Source: an uncultured Prevotellaceae bacterium (GTDB lineage: Bacteria; Bacteroidota; Bacteroidia; Bacteroidales; Bacteroidaceae). From it: a stretch of 32,146 nucleotides of DNA. Below, piece after piece: positions 1-8,657 of this stretch. The first letter of the stretch is position 1, and each line of letters begins with the position of its first letter. A program made the translations under genes and the position numbers. The notes under the pieces were generated by a model. It saw only the letters and a list, made by a program, of their open reading frames with translations. It did no database searches and was not told the origin of the DNA. Location: contig CACYRB010000043.1 of assembly GCA_902776685.1 (NCBI GenBank), positions 1 through 32,146 on the forward strand, in the 5' to 3' direction.

Positions 1-2
1 GG

Positions 3-1070
3 CAAAACGCCCGCACCCCCATACAGCTCAACCCCGACAACATCCAGGCCGAGTATCCGCGCATGCTGCGCATCTCAGCCGACACGCTGCTGCTGGCCTA
101 TCACGGCGGCGACGGCGCGGGGCGGGGCGTCGACCACTGGCACAACATCTATCTCTGTCGCTCTATCGACAACGGCAAGACATGGTCGGAGCCCGAGAAA
201 CTGATGGACAACACGAAAACATGGACTCACAGCTGGTTCCGCTTCTGCAACCCCGAACTCGTGAAGCTGCAGAACGGATGGGTGCTGATGACCTTCGGCG
301 GCAACGGCAACCCCGAGACCAACGAGAACTGCGAGGTGCTCGTCATGATTTCGAAAGACGGCGGACAGACCTGGGGCGACCCCATCACCGTGATGCGTGG
401 CCGCACATGGGAGCCGATGATTGTACAGCTGCCGGGCGGCGACCTCGAACTGCTCGTATCGTCGGAAGCCGCATGGTGGCCCGACAACCAAGGTCCGCAG
501 GAGATACGCAGCGCCCGCTCGACCGACAACGGCCAGACATGGACGTCGTCGGTACGCGCCACCTATAACCCCGGCATGCGCGACGGTATGCCCGTCATCG
601 TCAACCTGCAGGGCAACAAGGGTGTGCTCTTCTCCATCGAGTGTCCGGGCTCTAACGTCACACCGTCGCTCGTGCACCGCAACCTCAAAGACCCCTGGGA
701 GAATGGCGACTGGGACCGCAGAGAAGACTCCGAGCGCTGGCACAACAACAACCTCGAAGGCGGCTGCGCACCTCATATCATCCAGCTCACCACGGGCGAA
801 ATCGTCATGGCTGCACACAACAATCAGAACGGAAGTGTGTGGCAGACCTGTCGCTCGCAGGTGTCGATAGGCGACAACACCGGTCATAACTTCGGCAACC
901 GCACCATCCCCTTCAGCTGGCTGCCCGCCGGACAAGGAGCCTACTATGCCTCGCTCTTCCAGAAAGACGAGGAAACCATCTGGCTCATCATCTCCCACTC
1001 CACCTACGACGGCACCACCTGCACAAAGAATACCGTTGAATACATCGAAGGAAAAATCGTGGAGAAATAA
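3..1070 (+). CDS. BNR/Asp-box sialidase-like exo-glycosidase, 5'-truncated by window edge
   Basis: The reading frame is open from the first bases, so the true start lies outside the window; the first internal ATG is at 63. Three Asp boxes (S-x-D-x-G-x-T-W) are visible at 162-185, 351-374 and 519-542, spaced as in six-bladed sialidase-type propellers. Known for the family: Asp boxes are structural turns, not catalytic residues, and many BNR proteins are not true neuraminidases. The visible part is about 355 residues and ends naturally at 1070. The next gene starts 24 bp downstream on the same strand and is followed by a GH43 gene, so this is probably a glycan-degrading enzyme in a polysaccharide-utilisation operon. 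The N-terminal signal sequence, the Arg triad and the substrate cannot be judged from this fragment. Confidence 0.75.
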   Translation, partial: QNARTPIQLNPDNIQAEYPRMLRISADTLLLAYHGGDGAGRGVDHWHNIYLCRSIDNGKTWSEPEKLMDNTKTWTHSWFRFCNPELVKLQNGWVLMTFGGNGNPETNENCEVLVMISKDGGQTWGDPITVMRGRTWEPMIVQLPGGDLELLVSSEAAWWPDNQGPQEIRSARSTDNGQTWTSSVRATYNPGMRDGMPVIVNLQGNKGVLFSIECPGSNVTPSLVHRNLKDPWENGDWDRREDSERWHNNNLEGGCAPHIIQLTTGEIVMAAHNNQNGSVWQTCRSQVSIGDNTGHNFGNRTIPFSWLPAGQGAYYASLFQKDEETIWLIISHSTYDGTTCTKNTVEYIEGKIVEK

Positions 1071-1094
1071 ATAATCAATAAAAAACAAATAACT

Positions 1095-3095
1095 ATGTTC
1101 AAGAAATCACTTACCGCATTGCTGCTCTTCACTCTGCTGTCAGCAACGGCATCGGCTGCCGACATCAAGGCAAAAATCAGTATCAAACAGCCCGGCAACC
1201 GCGCCGTCACCTACAACGTTGGAGAAGACCAAATCGGTCAGGCTGAAGTAAACATCTTCCAGTTGAACGGTGCCGATACCGACCTCGTCACCGTCACCAT
1301 CAAGTCGAAAGCCGACCGGCCCGTGTACTACAACCTGCAGCTGGAGGCCGAGACAGGCATTTCTGAGTCCGACTGCGAAATCTACCTGCCCGGATTCTGG
1401 TATCACCGCAACCTGCGCTCACCGCGCGAGGCTCCGTCGTTCCACACGTCGAAGGCTTGGACCGTGCGCGAAGACCGGTTGTCGTCGCCTCTGGCCGGAG
1501 CTTTCAGCACCGAGACCAACCGAGGCGTAACCGTGATGCACGTTGTCGATGGACATAGCGATGCTCTCACCACCCATCAGGAAGGCGAGGTCATTCTCTC
1601 CGGCGAGACATCGCTCGGCTACGTGGGCTTCAACTGCGAGGTAGATTGGTCAAGGCTCTGCTTCGGCTATCCCTACATGGAAACCCCGCGCCGCTACATC
1701 CGCAAACTGACGCTCGCCCCGCCCATCCAGGCCTTTGCACGGCTGAACCCGGGCGAGACAAAGACGCTCACGTGGAAGATTCACGAGGTGAAGGCCGACA
1801 GCTACGGCGAGTTTGTCAGCAAGACGTGGGAATACTGCTTCGACCAGCTGCAGCCCCAGCCCATCACACCGCTCTATTCGCCCGACGAGATGAAGGCCAC
1901 GCTGGCCAACTACTTCCGTCACACCTACGTTGACCGCTATCCCCTGAAGTTCAACTCGGGCCACGGTCTGCACATCGAACGTTGCGAGCCTGTGCCCATC
2001 GTGCAGGTAGGTTTCTGCGGCCGCGTGCTGCTCAACGCCTTCAACGCCCTTGAGTATGGCGAGCAGACCGGACAGCAAGACCTCGTGAAGATTGGCAACG
2101 ACATCTTCGACTCGTGGCTGAAGAACGGCTTTACGTCGAAAGGCTATTTCTGGGACAACATCGACTACAACCGCGACATACCCACCGACGACAACATCGT
2201 GCACAGCATACGCCAGCAGTCGGAAGGCGCATACGCCGTCATGCACTATCTGGCCTACGAGAAGTCGAAAGGCCGCAAGCACAAAGAGTGGGAACAACGC
2301 ATCAAGACACTGCTCGACAACTTTCTCACGCTGTTGAAAGCCGACGGCAGCTATGCCCGTAAGTATCACGACGACGGTTCCGACATCGACGGCAGCGGCG
2401 GTTCTACCCCGTCGGCCACCTCGACACTCGTCATGGGCTACAAGTATTTCGGCGACAAGCGCTATCTCGACGCCGCCAAGGAGACGGTCGGCTATCTGGA
2501 AGACAGAATCATCTCGCGAAGCGACTACTTCTCTTCCACCCTCGACGCCAACTGCGAAGACAAAGAAGCAGCCATCTCGGCCGTCACCGCCACCTACTAT
2601 CTGGCTATGGTCACCGAGGGTGCAGAGCGCCTGCACTACATCGACCTCTGCCAGCAGGCGGCCTACTTCGCCCTGTCGTGGTACTACCTGTGGGATGTGC
2701 CCTTCGCACAAGGTCAGATGCTCGGCGACCTCGGCTTCCAAAGTCGCGGATGGAGCAACGTCTCGGTGGAGAACAACCACGTCGACGTGTTCGTCTTCGA
2801 GCTCGGGCACATCGTGAAATGGCTCGGCGAGACGCAGAACGAACCGCGCTTCGTTCGCATGTACGACCTCATCAGCTCGTCGCTCAACCAGCTGCTGCCC
2901 GTGCCCGAACGCCTCTGCGGCATCGGCGTGAAAGGGCTCAACCCCGAAGTGGTGCAACACACTGCATGGGACTACGGCCGCAACGGAAAAGGTTTTTACA
3001 ACGATATCTTTGCTCCGGGATGGACCATTGCCTCGCTGTGGGAACTCTATTCGCCCGAGCGAACAGTGAACTTCCTGACCAAGAAACATAAGTAA
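1095..3095 (+). CDS. Secreted 666-aa protein, probable (alpha/alpha)6-barrel glycoside hydrolase of unassigned family
   Basis: The N-terminus (about residues 1-21, a Lys pair, a Leu-rich core, then Ala-Ser-Ala) is a type I signal peptide, so the protein is exported. Residues of about 25-240 look beta-rich, and the remainder is helical with repeated Trp/Tyr/Asp-rich segments such as YFWDNIDYNRD and SWYYLWDVPFAQGQ. This resembles six-hairpin glycosidases, which have a beta-sandwich followed by an alpha/alpha toroid. I could not assign a CAZy family or catalytic acids with confidence. It sits between a BNR protein and a tandem GH43 protein with gaps of 24 and 6 bp, which supports a role in the same plant- or host-glycan breakdown pathway. 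A non-enzymatic glycan-binding role is the main alternative. Confidence 0.7.
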   Translation: MFKKSLTALLLFTLLSATASAADIKAKISIKQPGNRAVTYNVGEDQIGQAEVNIFQLNGADTDLVTVTIKSKADRPVYYNLQLEAETGISESDCEIYLPGFWYHRNLRSPREAPSFHTSKAWTVREDRLSSPLAGAFSTETNRGVTVMHVVDGHSDALTTHQEGEVILSGETSLGYVGFNCEVDWSRLCFGYPYMETPRRYIRKLTLAPPIQAFARLNPGETKTLTWKIHEVKADSYGEFVSKTWEYCFDQLQPQPITPLYSPDEMKATLANYFRHTYVDRYPLKFNSGHGLHIERCEPVPIVQVGFCGRVLLNAFNALEYGEQTGQQDLVKIGNDIFDSWLKNGFTSKGYFWDNIDYNRDIPTDDNIVHSIRQQSEGAYAVMHYLAYEKSKGRKHKEWEQRIKTLLDNFLTLLKADGSYARKYHDDGSDIDGSGGSTPSATSTLVMGYKYFGDKRYLDAAKETVGYLEDRIISRSDYFSSTLDANCEDKEAAISAVTATYYLAMVTEGAERLHYIDLCQQAAYFALSWYYLWDVPFAQGQMLGDLGFQSRGWSNVSVENNHVDVFVFELGHIVKWLGETQNEPRFVRMYDLISSSLNQLLPVPERLCGIGVKGLNPEVVQHTAWDYGRNGKGFYNDIFAPGWTIASLWELYSPERTVNFLTKKHK

Positions 3096-3101
3096 TCCGA
3101 T

Positions 3102-4946
3102 ATGAAAAATCATCTTTTAGCGCTGCTGACGGTATGGGTAATGATGTGCCCGACCGTCGGCGCACAAGACGTCTATCGCAATCCCGTCATCCCGACAAGC
3201 CTGCCCGACCCGACCGTGATTCGTGCACAGGACGGCTATTTCTATCTCTATGCCACAGAGAACATTCGCAACCTGCCCATCTACCGGTCGAAGAACCTCG
3301 TCGACTGGACGTTCGTCGGTACGGCCTTCACCCGTGAAAGCCGTCCGAAGTGGAACCGCAAGGGTAATCTCTGGGCGCCCGACATCAACTATATCAACGG
3401 CAAGTATGTGCTCTACTACGCCAAGTCGGAATGGGGCGGCGAATGGACATGCGGCATCGGTGTCGCCACAGCCGACCGGCCCGAAGGTCCCTTCACCGAC
3501 CACGGCGCCCTGTTCATCAGCAACGAGATAGGCGTACAGAACTCTATCGACGGTTTTTATATCGAGGAAAACGGACATAAGTATATGTTTTGGGGGTCGT
3601 TCCGAGGCATCTACGGCATTGAGCTCTCCGACGATGGATTGAGCGTGAAGCCCGGTGCCGTGAAGCAACAGATAGCAGGCACGTTCATGGAGGGCACCTA
3701 TATCCACAAGCGTGGCCCTTACTACTATCTGTTCGGCTCGGCCGGTACTTGCTGCGAAGGCGAGAAGAGCACCTACCGCGTGACGGTGGGCCGCTCTGAA
3801 AACCTCTTCGGTCCCTATGTCGACAAGCAGGGTCGACCGCTTTTAGAGAACCACTACGAGGTCATCCTGCACAAGAGCAGTAAGGTTGTAGGCCCGGGTC
3901 ACAACTCGGAAATCATCACCGACGACCGTGGACAAGACTGGATGCTCTATCACGGCTTTTCTGCTGCCGACCCACATGCCGGCCGACTGGTCTATATGGA
4001 CCGCGTGGTGTGGCGCGACGGCTGGCCATCGTTCGTGGGTGAAGAGCCTTCCGAGAGTTCGCCCGTCCCGCAGTTTGGACAAATCCACTTGGCCGACCCC
4101 ACCATTTTCCAAGACGGCGACACCTATTATCTCTATGGCACGTCGCCGCAATCGGGTACCGGCTTTTGGGTTTACCAGTCGAAAGACCTCAAGAACTGGG
4201 AGGGTCCGTGCGGAGCCAACGACGGCTATGCCCTCAGCATAGGCGAGTCATGGGGCACATGGGGGTTCTGGGCTCCGCAGGTGTTCAAGCGCAACGGCCG
4301 CTACTATATGGCCTACACCGCCAACGAGCAGATTGCCCTCGCCACCGCCGACAGTCCTCTGGGCCCGTTCCGCCAAGCCAAGCCGCAAATGCTTCCGGCC
4401 ACCGTCAGACAGATAGACCCCTTCGTCTTCTTCGACGACGACGGCACACCCTACCTCTTCCACGTCCGGCTGCAACAAGGCAACCGCATCTTCGTCTCCG
4501 AGATGAACAGCGACCTGCGGTCGGTGAAAGAAGAAACCACGCGCCAGTGCATCGTGGCAGAACAACCGTGGGAGAACACCGACCGCCGCGACTGGTCGGT
4601 CAGCGAAGGACCCACCGTCGTCAAGATGGGAAAGACCTACTATCTTTTCTATTCCTGCAACGACTTCCGCAATCCTGACTATGCGGTAGGCTATGCCACC
4701 GCGAAGTCGCCCCTCGGCCCATGGAAAAAGCAAAAGCAACCCATCATCAGCCGCACACTCGTCGGACAGAACGGAACAGGGCACGGCGACCTTTTCCAAG
4801 ACGCACAGGGCCAGTGGCAATATGTCATGCACACTCACGACTCAGCATCAAATGTCTCGCCTCGTCGCACGGCCATCATCACTCTTGAACAGCATGGCAA
4901 GAAATGGGTGGCACGTCCAGAAACCTTCAAAATGCTAACACGTTAA
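3102..4946 (+). CDS. Secreted protein with two tandem GH43 five-bladed propeller domains (arabinanase/xylosidase type)
   Basis: After a signal peptide (residues 1-21, ending VGA-QD) the first GH43 domain runs to about residue 320 and the second from about 327 to the end. Domain 1 shows the catalytic-base motif PDPT (Asp36), the pKa-modulating Asp in NSIDGFYI and the acid Glu in FMEGTYI. Domain 2 repeats the set: ADPT, QIDPFVF and SEGPTVV. Both propellers therefore keep a plausible Asp/Asp/Glu triad. Known GH43 activities are on alpha-L-arabinofuranosyl and beta-xylosyl linkages; which applies here cannot be read from sequence. Two complete catalytic propellers in one chain are less common than GH43 joined to a binding module. 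It begins 6 bp after the preceding stop, so it is the last glycan gene of the operon. Confidence 0.88.
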   Translation: MKNHLLALLTVWVMMCPTVGAQDVYRNPVIPTSLPDPTVIRAQDGYFYLYATENIRNLPIYRSKNLVDWTFVGTAFTRESRPKWNRKGNLWAPDINYINGKYVLYYAKSEWGGEWTCGIGVATADRPEGPFTDHGALFISNEIGVQNSIDGFYIEENGHKYMFWGSFRGIYGIELSDDGLSVKPGAVKQQIAGTFMEGTYIHKRGPYYYLFGSAGTCCEGEKSTYRVTVGRSENLFGPYVDKQGRPLLENHYEVILHKSSKVVGPGHNSEIITDDRGQDWMLYHGFSAADPHAGRLVYMDRVVWRDGWPSFVGEEPSESSPVPQFGQIHLADPTIFQDGDTYYLYGTSPQSGTGFWVYQSKDLKNWEGPCGANDGYALSIGESWGTWGFWAPQVFKRNGRYYMAYTANEQIALATADSPLGPFRQAKPQMLPATVRQIDPFVFFDDDGTPYLFHVRLQQGNRIFVSEMNSDLRSVKEETTRQCIVAEQPWENTDRRDWSVSEGPTVVKMGKTYYLFYSCNDFRNPDYAVGYATAKSPLGPWKKQKQPIISRTLVGQNGTGHGDLFQDAQGQWQYVMHTHDSASNVSPRRTAIITLEQHGKKWVARPETFKMLTR

Positions 4947-4962
4947 AGGTTTTACCATTAGC

Positions 4963-5934
4963 ATGAACTCTAAACTTCGCACCGATGAATGCTACATGCG
5001 CCGCTGCCTGCAACTGGCAAACTGCGGTCGACAAGAGTCACGTCCTAACCCGATGGTTGGAGCGGTGATTGTTGCCGACGACCGTATCATCGGCGAGGGC
5101 TACCACGTGCGTTGTGGCGAGGGACATGCTGAGGTGAATGCCTTTGCTTCGGTGCGTGCCGACGACGAGCAGTTGCTCCCGCAAGCCACGGTTTACGTCT
5201 CGCTCGAACCCTGTGCCCACTATGGCAAGACGCCGCCCTGCGCCGAACTGATTATCAGGAAGGGTGTGCGTCGCGTGGTGGTAGGCTGTCAAGACTCTTT
5301 CTCCAAGGTCAGCGGTCGAGGCATACAGATGCTGCGCGAGGCAGGTATCGACGTCACGGTGGGTGTGCTCGAGGAGGAATGTCGATGGTTGAACCGGCGG
5401 TTTTTCACTTTCCATGAGAAGCATCGCCCCTACATCATCCTGAAATGGGCGCAGACGGCCGACGGCTTTTTAGACAATCATTTTCAAAAAACAGCCATTT
5501 CATCGGAATATTCCCAAATCCTTGTCCATAAGATGCGTGCCGAGGAAGACGCCATTCTCGTGGGACGCGTCACGGCCGAGCGCGACCGTCCACAGCTCGA
5601 CGTGCGCTATTGGAGTGGGCGCAATCCCAAGCGGTTTGTCCTGACGAAGACTCCCGAGACCGCTACCCTTGACTTCCCCCTTGCAACAACAGACGAGGTC
5701 ATCGACGCTTGTCGCGAGATGAACATTCAGTCGCTCATCGTGGAGGGCGGCGCCCGCACGTTGCAGTCGTTTCTTGATGCGCAGCTATGGGATGAGATTC
5801 GCATTGAGACCAACCCGACCTTGCGCGTAGGCGGCGGCACGAAAGCTCCGACGCTGCCCGACAACACAAAAAAACGTTGCCGCCAAACGATTGACGGCAA
5901 CGAAATTGTCAGTTTCTTCCCTACCCTGAACTGA
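4963..5934 (+). CDS. ribD: Bifunctional riboflavin deaminase/reductase RibD
   Basis: The 323-aa protein is of normal RibD length. Residues 1-145 form the cytidine-deaminase-like domain with the zinc site GHAEVNAF and PCAHYGKTPPCAELI. The C-terminal part is the dihydrofolate-reductase-like domain, with KWAQTADGFLD and the NADPH-loop motif VEGGARTLQSF. It catalyses the second and third steps of riboflavin synthesis in the cytoplasm: deamination of the 2,5-diaminopyrimidine, then reduction of the ribosyl side chain. It starts 16 bp after the GH43 gene and may be transcribed with it by read-through, although the functions are unrelated. From memory, ribD often lies close to prmC and recX in Bacteroidales; here those genes are 23 kb away, beyond the defence island. 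Confidence 0.95.
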   Translation: MNSKLRTDECYMRRCLQLANCGRQESRPNPMVGAVIVADDRIIGEGYHVRCGEGHAEVNAFASVRADDEQLLPQATVYVSLEPCAHYGKTPPCAELIIRKGVRRVVVGCQDSFSKVSGRGIQMLREAGIDVTVGVLEEECRWLNRRFFTFHEKHRPYIILKWAQTADGFLDNHFQKTAISSEYSQILVHKMRAEEDAILVGRVTAERDRPQLDVRYWSGRNPKRFVLTKTPETATLDFPLATTDEVIDACREMNIQSLIVEGGARTLQSFLDAQLWDEIRIETNPTLRVGGGTKAPTLPDNTKKRCRQTIDGNEIVSFFPTLN

Positions 5935-6095
5935 AATGATCTACGGATTTATAGGATAACAGGATTTACGCGGCACACCGCGCATCCCTCGCTGCGCTCG
6001 CCCCCCCGTAGCCTTCCCCTACATGCTAATGGAGGACTCTACACTATGAACTATGTTTTAATCCTCAAATAAGGAGCAGGGGGAAGGGTTTTCTT
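5935..6095. repeat. Convergent intergenic spacer with dispersed repeat element
   Basis: This gap between convergent ribD and the FKBP operon holds a GC-rich near-palindrome at 5968-5982, a C-run, and a 19-bp word at 6017-6035 that recurs in inverted orientation at 10520-10538. The 14-bp word at 6042-6055 recurs at 26232-26245. I see no gene. The shared words mark it as a member of a dispersed intergenic repeat family. Confidence 0.6.
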
Positions 6096-7004
6096 TTACT
6101 TTTTCTCTTCTTCTATACCGATGAGCTCAACCTTGAAGATAAGCGTTGAGAGCGGTTTGATTTGTCCGGCCTGACGTGTGCCATAGGCCAGCTCCTGCGG
6201 GATGTAGAGTTCCCACTCCGAGCCGACGGGCATCTGCGTGAGGGCCTCGGTCCATCCCTTGATGACCTGGTCGCAACGGAAGCTGCTGGTGTCGGGCTTG
6301 CGCTTGTAGCTGCTGTCGAACACCTTGCCATCGATGGTCTTGCCTTCATATTTCACAACAACCTTATCGGTCGCCACGGGCACCTTGCCGGTGCCTTGCT
6401 TGACCACCTTATACTGCAGTCCGCTGGGCAGGGTGACCACGTCGGGCTGCTGCGAGTTGTTGAGCAACCATGCCTTGTTTTCTGCGTCCCATGCAGCATT
6501 GCGGGCAGCCGTGTTTTGCTCGGCCTTGTTGAAGAAGTATTCGCGGGCGGTCTGCGCCTTAAACACAGTGGTGTCGCCAAGCAGTGCGGCAACAAAGCCC
6601 TCGTTGAAGTGGGCTGCTGTAAGCGTGTCGGCCTCAACACCGTTGTATTCCTGCTGTTGGCGGGGGTAGATGCGTTTGCTTACCATCTCGGCTATCTGGT
6701 AGCCTGCGGCACGAGCCGTGAACTTCGGGTCGGCCGACATCGTCATGGCTTCCTTGAACGCACCGACAAAGTCGGCCATATAGGCAGTGTCGACACCTAC
6801 CTGATTGACCAGATAGCTTGTCAGACCTTCGGTTGCACTGTAGCCTGCGGCATAGCTGGCAGAGTCGGCAGGAGTGACGAGCGGCAGCATCTGCACGGCA
6901 GTCTGGGCCTTCTTCTTTTTCTTGTCCTTTTTGTCCTTAGCCGTTGTTGTAACGGTTGCCGCACTCGCCACGACGGCGAGTGCGAGCAATATGATTTTCT
7001 TCAT
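6096..7004 (-). CDS. Exported FKBP-type peptidyl-prolyl cis-trans isomerase with Lys-rich linker
   Basis: The ATG at 7004 is preferred over an upstream TTG (7019) because it opens directly into a signal peptide (MKKIILLALAVVASA). A Lys-rich stretch follows, then a helical FKBP_N-type dimerisation region and a C-terminal FKBP_C domain with VVVKYEGKTIDGKVFDSS, VIKGWTEAL and the ending LSTLIFKVELIGI. The product of about 302 residues resembles FkpA/Mip, which catalyse proline isomerisation and chaperoning in the periplasm. It is the third and last gene of a three-FKBP run, 18 bp after the preceding stop. No lipobox is seen, so it is probably soluble in the periplasm. Confidence 0.9.
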   Translation of the reverse strand: MKKIILLALAVVASAATVTTTAKDKKDKKKKKAQTAVQMLPLVTPADSASYAAGYSATEGLTSYLVNQVGVDTAYMADFVGAFKEAMTMSADPKFTARAAGYQIAEMVSKRIYPRQQQEYNGVEADTLTAAHFNEGFVAALLGDTTVFKAQTAREYFFNKAEQNTAARNAAWDAENKAWLLNNSQQPDVVTLPSGLQYKVVKQGTGKVPVATDKVVVKYEGKTIDGKVFDSSYKRKPDTSSFRCDQVIKGWTEALTQMPVGSEWELYIPQELAYGTRQAGQIKPLSTLIFKVELIGIEEEKK

Positions 7005-7022
7005 GTTCTTCTTTGCCAATTA

Positions 7023-7889
7023 TTACTTTTCAATGCTGAGCAGCTCAATCTTGAAGACGAGAGCCGAGAAAGGCTTGATTTCGCCCTTCATACCCGACTG
7101 ACGGGGACCGTAGGCGAGCTGCTGGGGAACATAAACCTCCCATGTAGAACCGACAGGCATGTGGGTGAGAGCCTCGGTCCAGCCTTTGATGACTTGGTTC
7201 ACACGGAACTTGGTGGGTTCCTTGCGCTGGTAGCTGCTGTCGAAGACGGTTCCGTCGATGGTCTTGCCTTCGTAGTTCACCTTCACCGAAGAAGTGTCCT
7301 TGGGGATGTCGCCGGTGCCTTCCTTGATGACCTTATAGAGCACGCCCGAGGGCAGTTTCTTCACGTCGGGTTCCTTGGCTTTCTGAGCCAGGAATTTCTC
7401 GCTGGCCAGCTTCACCTCCTTGAACTGTTCGGCACGCACGTCGGTCATCAGGGTCTCAACCAGCTGACGGGCTTCCATCTGATTGACGAAAGTCTTTTCG
7501 TTCTTTGCACCGGCAACCAATCCGGCGAGGATGTTGCGCAGCGAGCAAGTCTTGGTAGAGTCGTTACCGAAAGCCTCCATGTTCATGCCCTTCAGCATCT
7601 GGTTGGCAATCTGCTGACCAATCTGAATACCCATGTAGTAGGCACTCTGCTTTTTGTCGTCGCCGGCATTAGCACCTTCGACTACACCCTTCAGGAAGGT
7701 GTCGATATAGGTGGTGTCGATACCCGACTGCATCAGGTAGCCGGTGAGTCCCTGCGACTGAGCATATCCGGCAGCAAAGCTCAGTGTGTCAATTTTGTCT
7801 TTCAAGTCGGCCTTGGGTGCCGAGTTGCCGCACGATGTGAATGTGGCGGCTGCGATAGCCATGATGGCTACAAATGTCAGTTTTTTCAT
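7023..7889 (-). CDS. FKBP-type peptidyl-prolyl isomerase, lipoprotein
   Basis: The 288-aa protein begins MKKLTFVAIMAIAAATFTSCG, a lipoprotein signal peptide with lipobox TFTSC, so it is expected to be anchored to a membrane facing the periplasm. The N-terminal helical FKBP_N region (roughly 35-165) is followed by an FKBP_C domain with VKVNYEGKTIDGTVFDSS, VIKGWTEAL and the terminal SALVFKIELLSI. It is closely related in layout to the two neighbouring FKBPs, which points to local duplication. It is the middle gene of the run, 65 bp downstream of the first. Confidence 0.92.
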   Translation of the reverse strand: MKKLTFVAIMAIAAATFTSCGNSAPKADLKDKIDTLSFAAGYAQSQGLTGYLMQSGIDTTYIDTFLKGVVEGANAGDDKKQSAYYMGIQIGQQIANQMLKGMNMEAFGNDSTKTCSLRNILAGLVAGAKNEKTFVNQMEARQLVETLMTDVRAEQFKEVKLASEKFLAQKAKEPDVKKLPSGVLYKVIKEGTGDIPKDTSSVKVNYEGKTIDGTVFDSSYQRKEPTKFRVNQVIKGWTEALTHMPVGSTWEVYVPQQLAYGPRQSGMKGEIKPFSALVFKIELLSIEK

Positions 7890-7954
7890 TTTCTTGTTAT
7901 TAATAATTTATTTTGATTATTGAATATTTCAACCATTTAAGCATCCCACTGCCT

Positions 7955-8464
7955 TTACACGACCTCGATGAGTTCAACATCGAAGACGAGCGTGGCGTAT
8001 GGCGGGATGGAACCGCCGGCACCACGGGCGCCATAGCCCAGGTGATAGGGGATGAAGAAACGATATTTCGCGCCTTCCTTCATGAGTTGCAAGCCTTCGG
8101 TCCAACCGGCGATGACACCGTTGAGCGGGAAGGTTGCGGGCTCGCCGCGCTGAATGCTGCTGTCGAACATGGTGCCGTCGATGAGCATGCCCTCATAGTG
8201 GCAGCGCACCTGGTCGGTGGCCTTCGGCGAACGGCCCGTACCCTCGTTCAGCACCATATATTGCAGACCGCTGGGCAGCGTCTTCACGCCTTCCTTCTTG
8301 GCATTCTCTGCCAGATATTTCTCGCCGTCGGCCTTTTGATTCTTCGAGCGTTCGTAAACTTCTTTCACGGCAGCGGCAAAATCGTCGATGTTCAGTTCAT
8401 GAATGCCCATGCCGTAGAGCTGCTGGCCCACGTTCAGACCCAAATCATAGCTTTTCTTGTCCAT
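7955..8464 (-). CDS. FKBP-type peptidyl-prolyl isomerase, no signal peptide
   Basis: I chose the ATG at 8464 (MDKKSYDLGLNVG) over an upstream TTG at 8482 because a purine-rich GAAAGAA lies just before it and related FKBPs commonly start at this point. There is no signal peptide or lipobox, so this 169-aa member should be cytoplasmic, unlike its two exported neighbours. The FKBP_C domain shows VRCHYEGMLIDGTMFDSS, VIAGWTEGL, the Pro-Tyr loop IPYHLGYGARG and the ending LVFDVELIEVV. It is the first gene of the minus-strand FKBP run, with a Bacteroidetes-type promoter about 100 bp upstream. Confidence 0.9.
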   Translation of the reverse strand: MDKKSYDLGLNVGQQLYGMGIHELNIDDFAAAVKEVYERSKNQKADGEKYLAENAKKEGVKTLPSGLQYMVLNEGTGRSPKATDQVRCHYEGMLIDGTMFDSSIQRGEPATFPLNGVIAGWTEGLQLMKEGAKYRFFIPYHLGYGARGAGGSIPPYATLVFDVELIEVV

Positions 8465-8562
8465 ATATTCTTTCGTTGTCAATTAATTTTTCGCGCAAAA
8501 TTTTGCAAACGAGCGCAAAGGGAATTTTATTCCCAATTTGCCGAGTGCAATTAATTTTCGCG

Positions 8563-8570
8563 CAAAGTTA
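8563..8570 (-). promoter_or_regulatory. -7 box for FKBP operon
   Basis: Reading the minus strand, TAACTTTG matches the Bacteroidetes -7 consensus TAnnTTTG. The downstream word TTTGCGCGAAAATTAAT occurs here (8550-8566) and almost identically at 8482-8500, so the leader carries a direct repeat. The leader to the 8464 start would be about 90 nt. Confidence 0.55.
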
Positions 8571-8613
8571 CAAATTTTCTTCCATTGTCTTGTCACAATC
8601 ATAAAAAAATCAT

Positions 8614-8621
8614 TATTTTTG
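8614..8621 (+). promoter_or_regulatory. -7 box for sirtuin gene
   Basis: TATTTTTG matches TAnnTTTG, and a TTGT at 8590-8593 lies about 20 bp upstream as a -33 element. The sirtuin ATG follows 36 bp downstream. This promoter and the FKBP promoter diverge within a 193-bp spacer. Confidence 0.5.
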
Positions 8622-8657
8622 TACATTATTACAAAAATTTTTAATTTAAGATGTCGT

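Noticed and set aside
1650-3113. A 487-aa minus-strand frame over the secreted 666-aa protein, and similar long minus frames at 75-1088
   Set aside because: The composition (Val, Gly, Ala, Arg-rich) and lack of motifs mark them as shadows of the plus-strand genes.
6162-7916. A 584-aa plus-strand open frame across the FKBP genes
   Set aside because: It is antisense to two clear FKBP genes, has no recognisable domain and is Leu/His/Gly-biased as expected from the opposite strand of GC-rich coding DNA.
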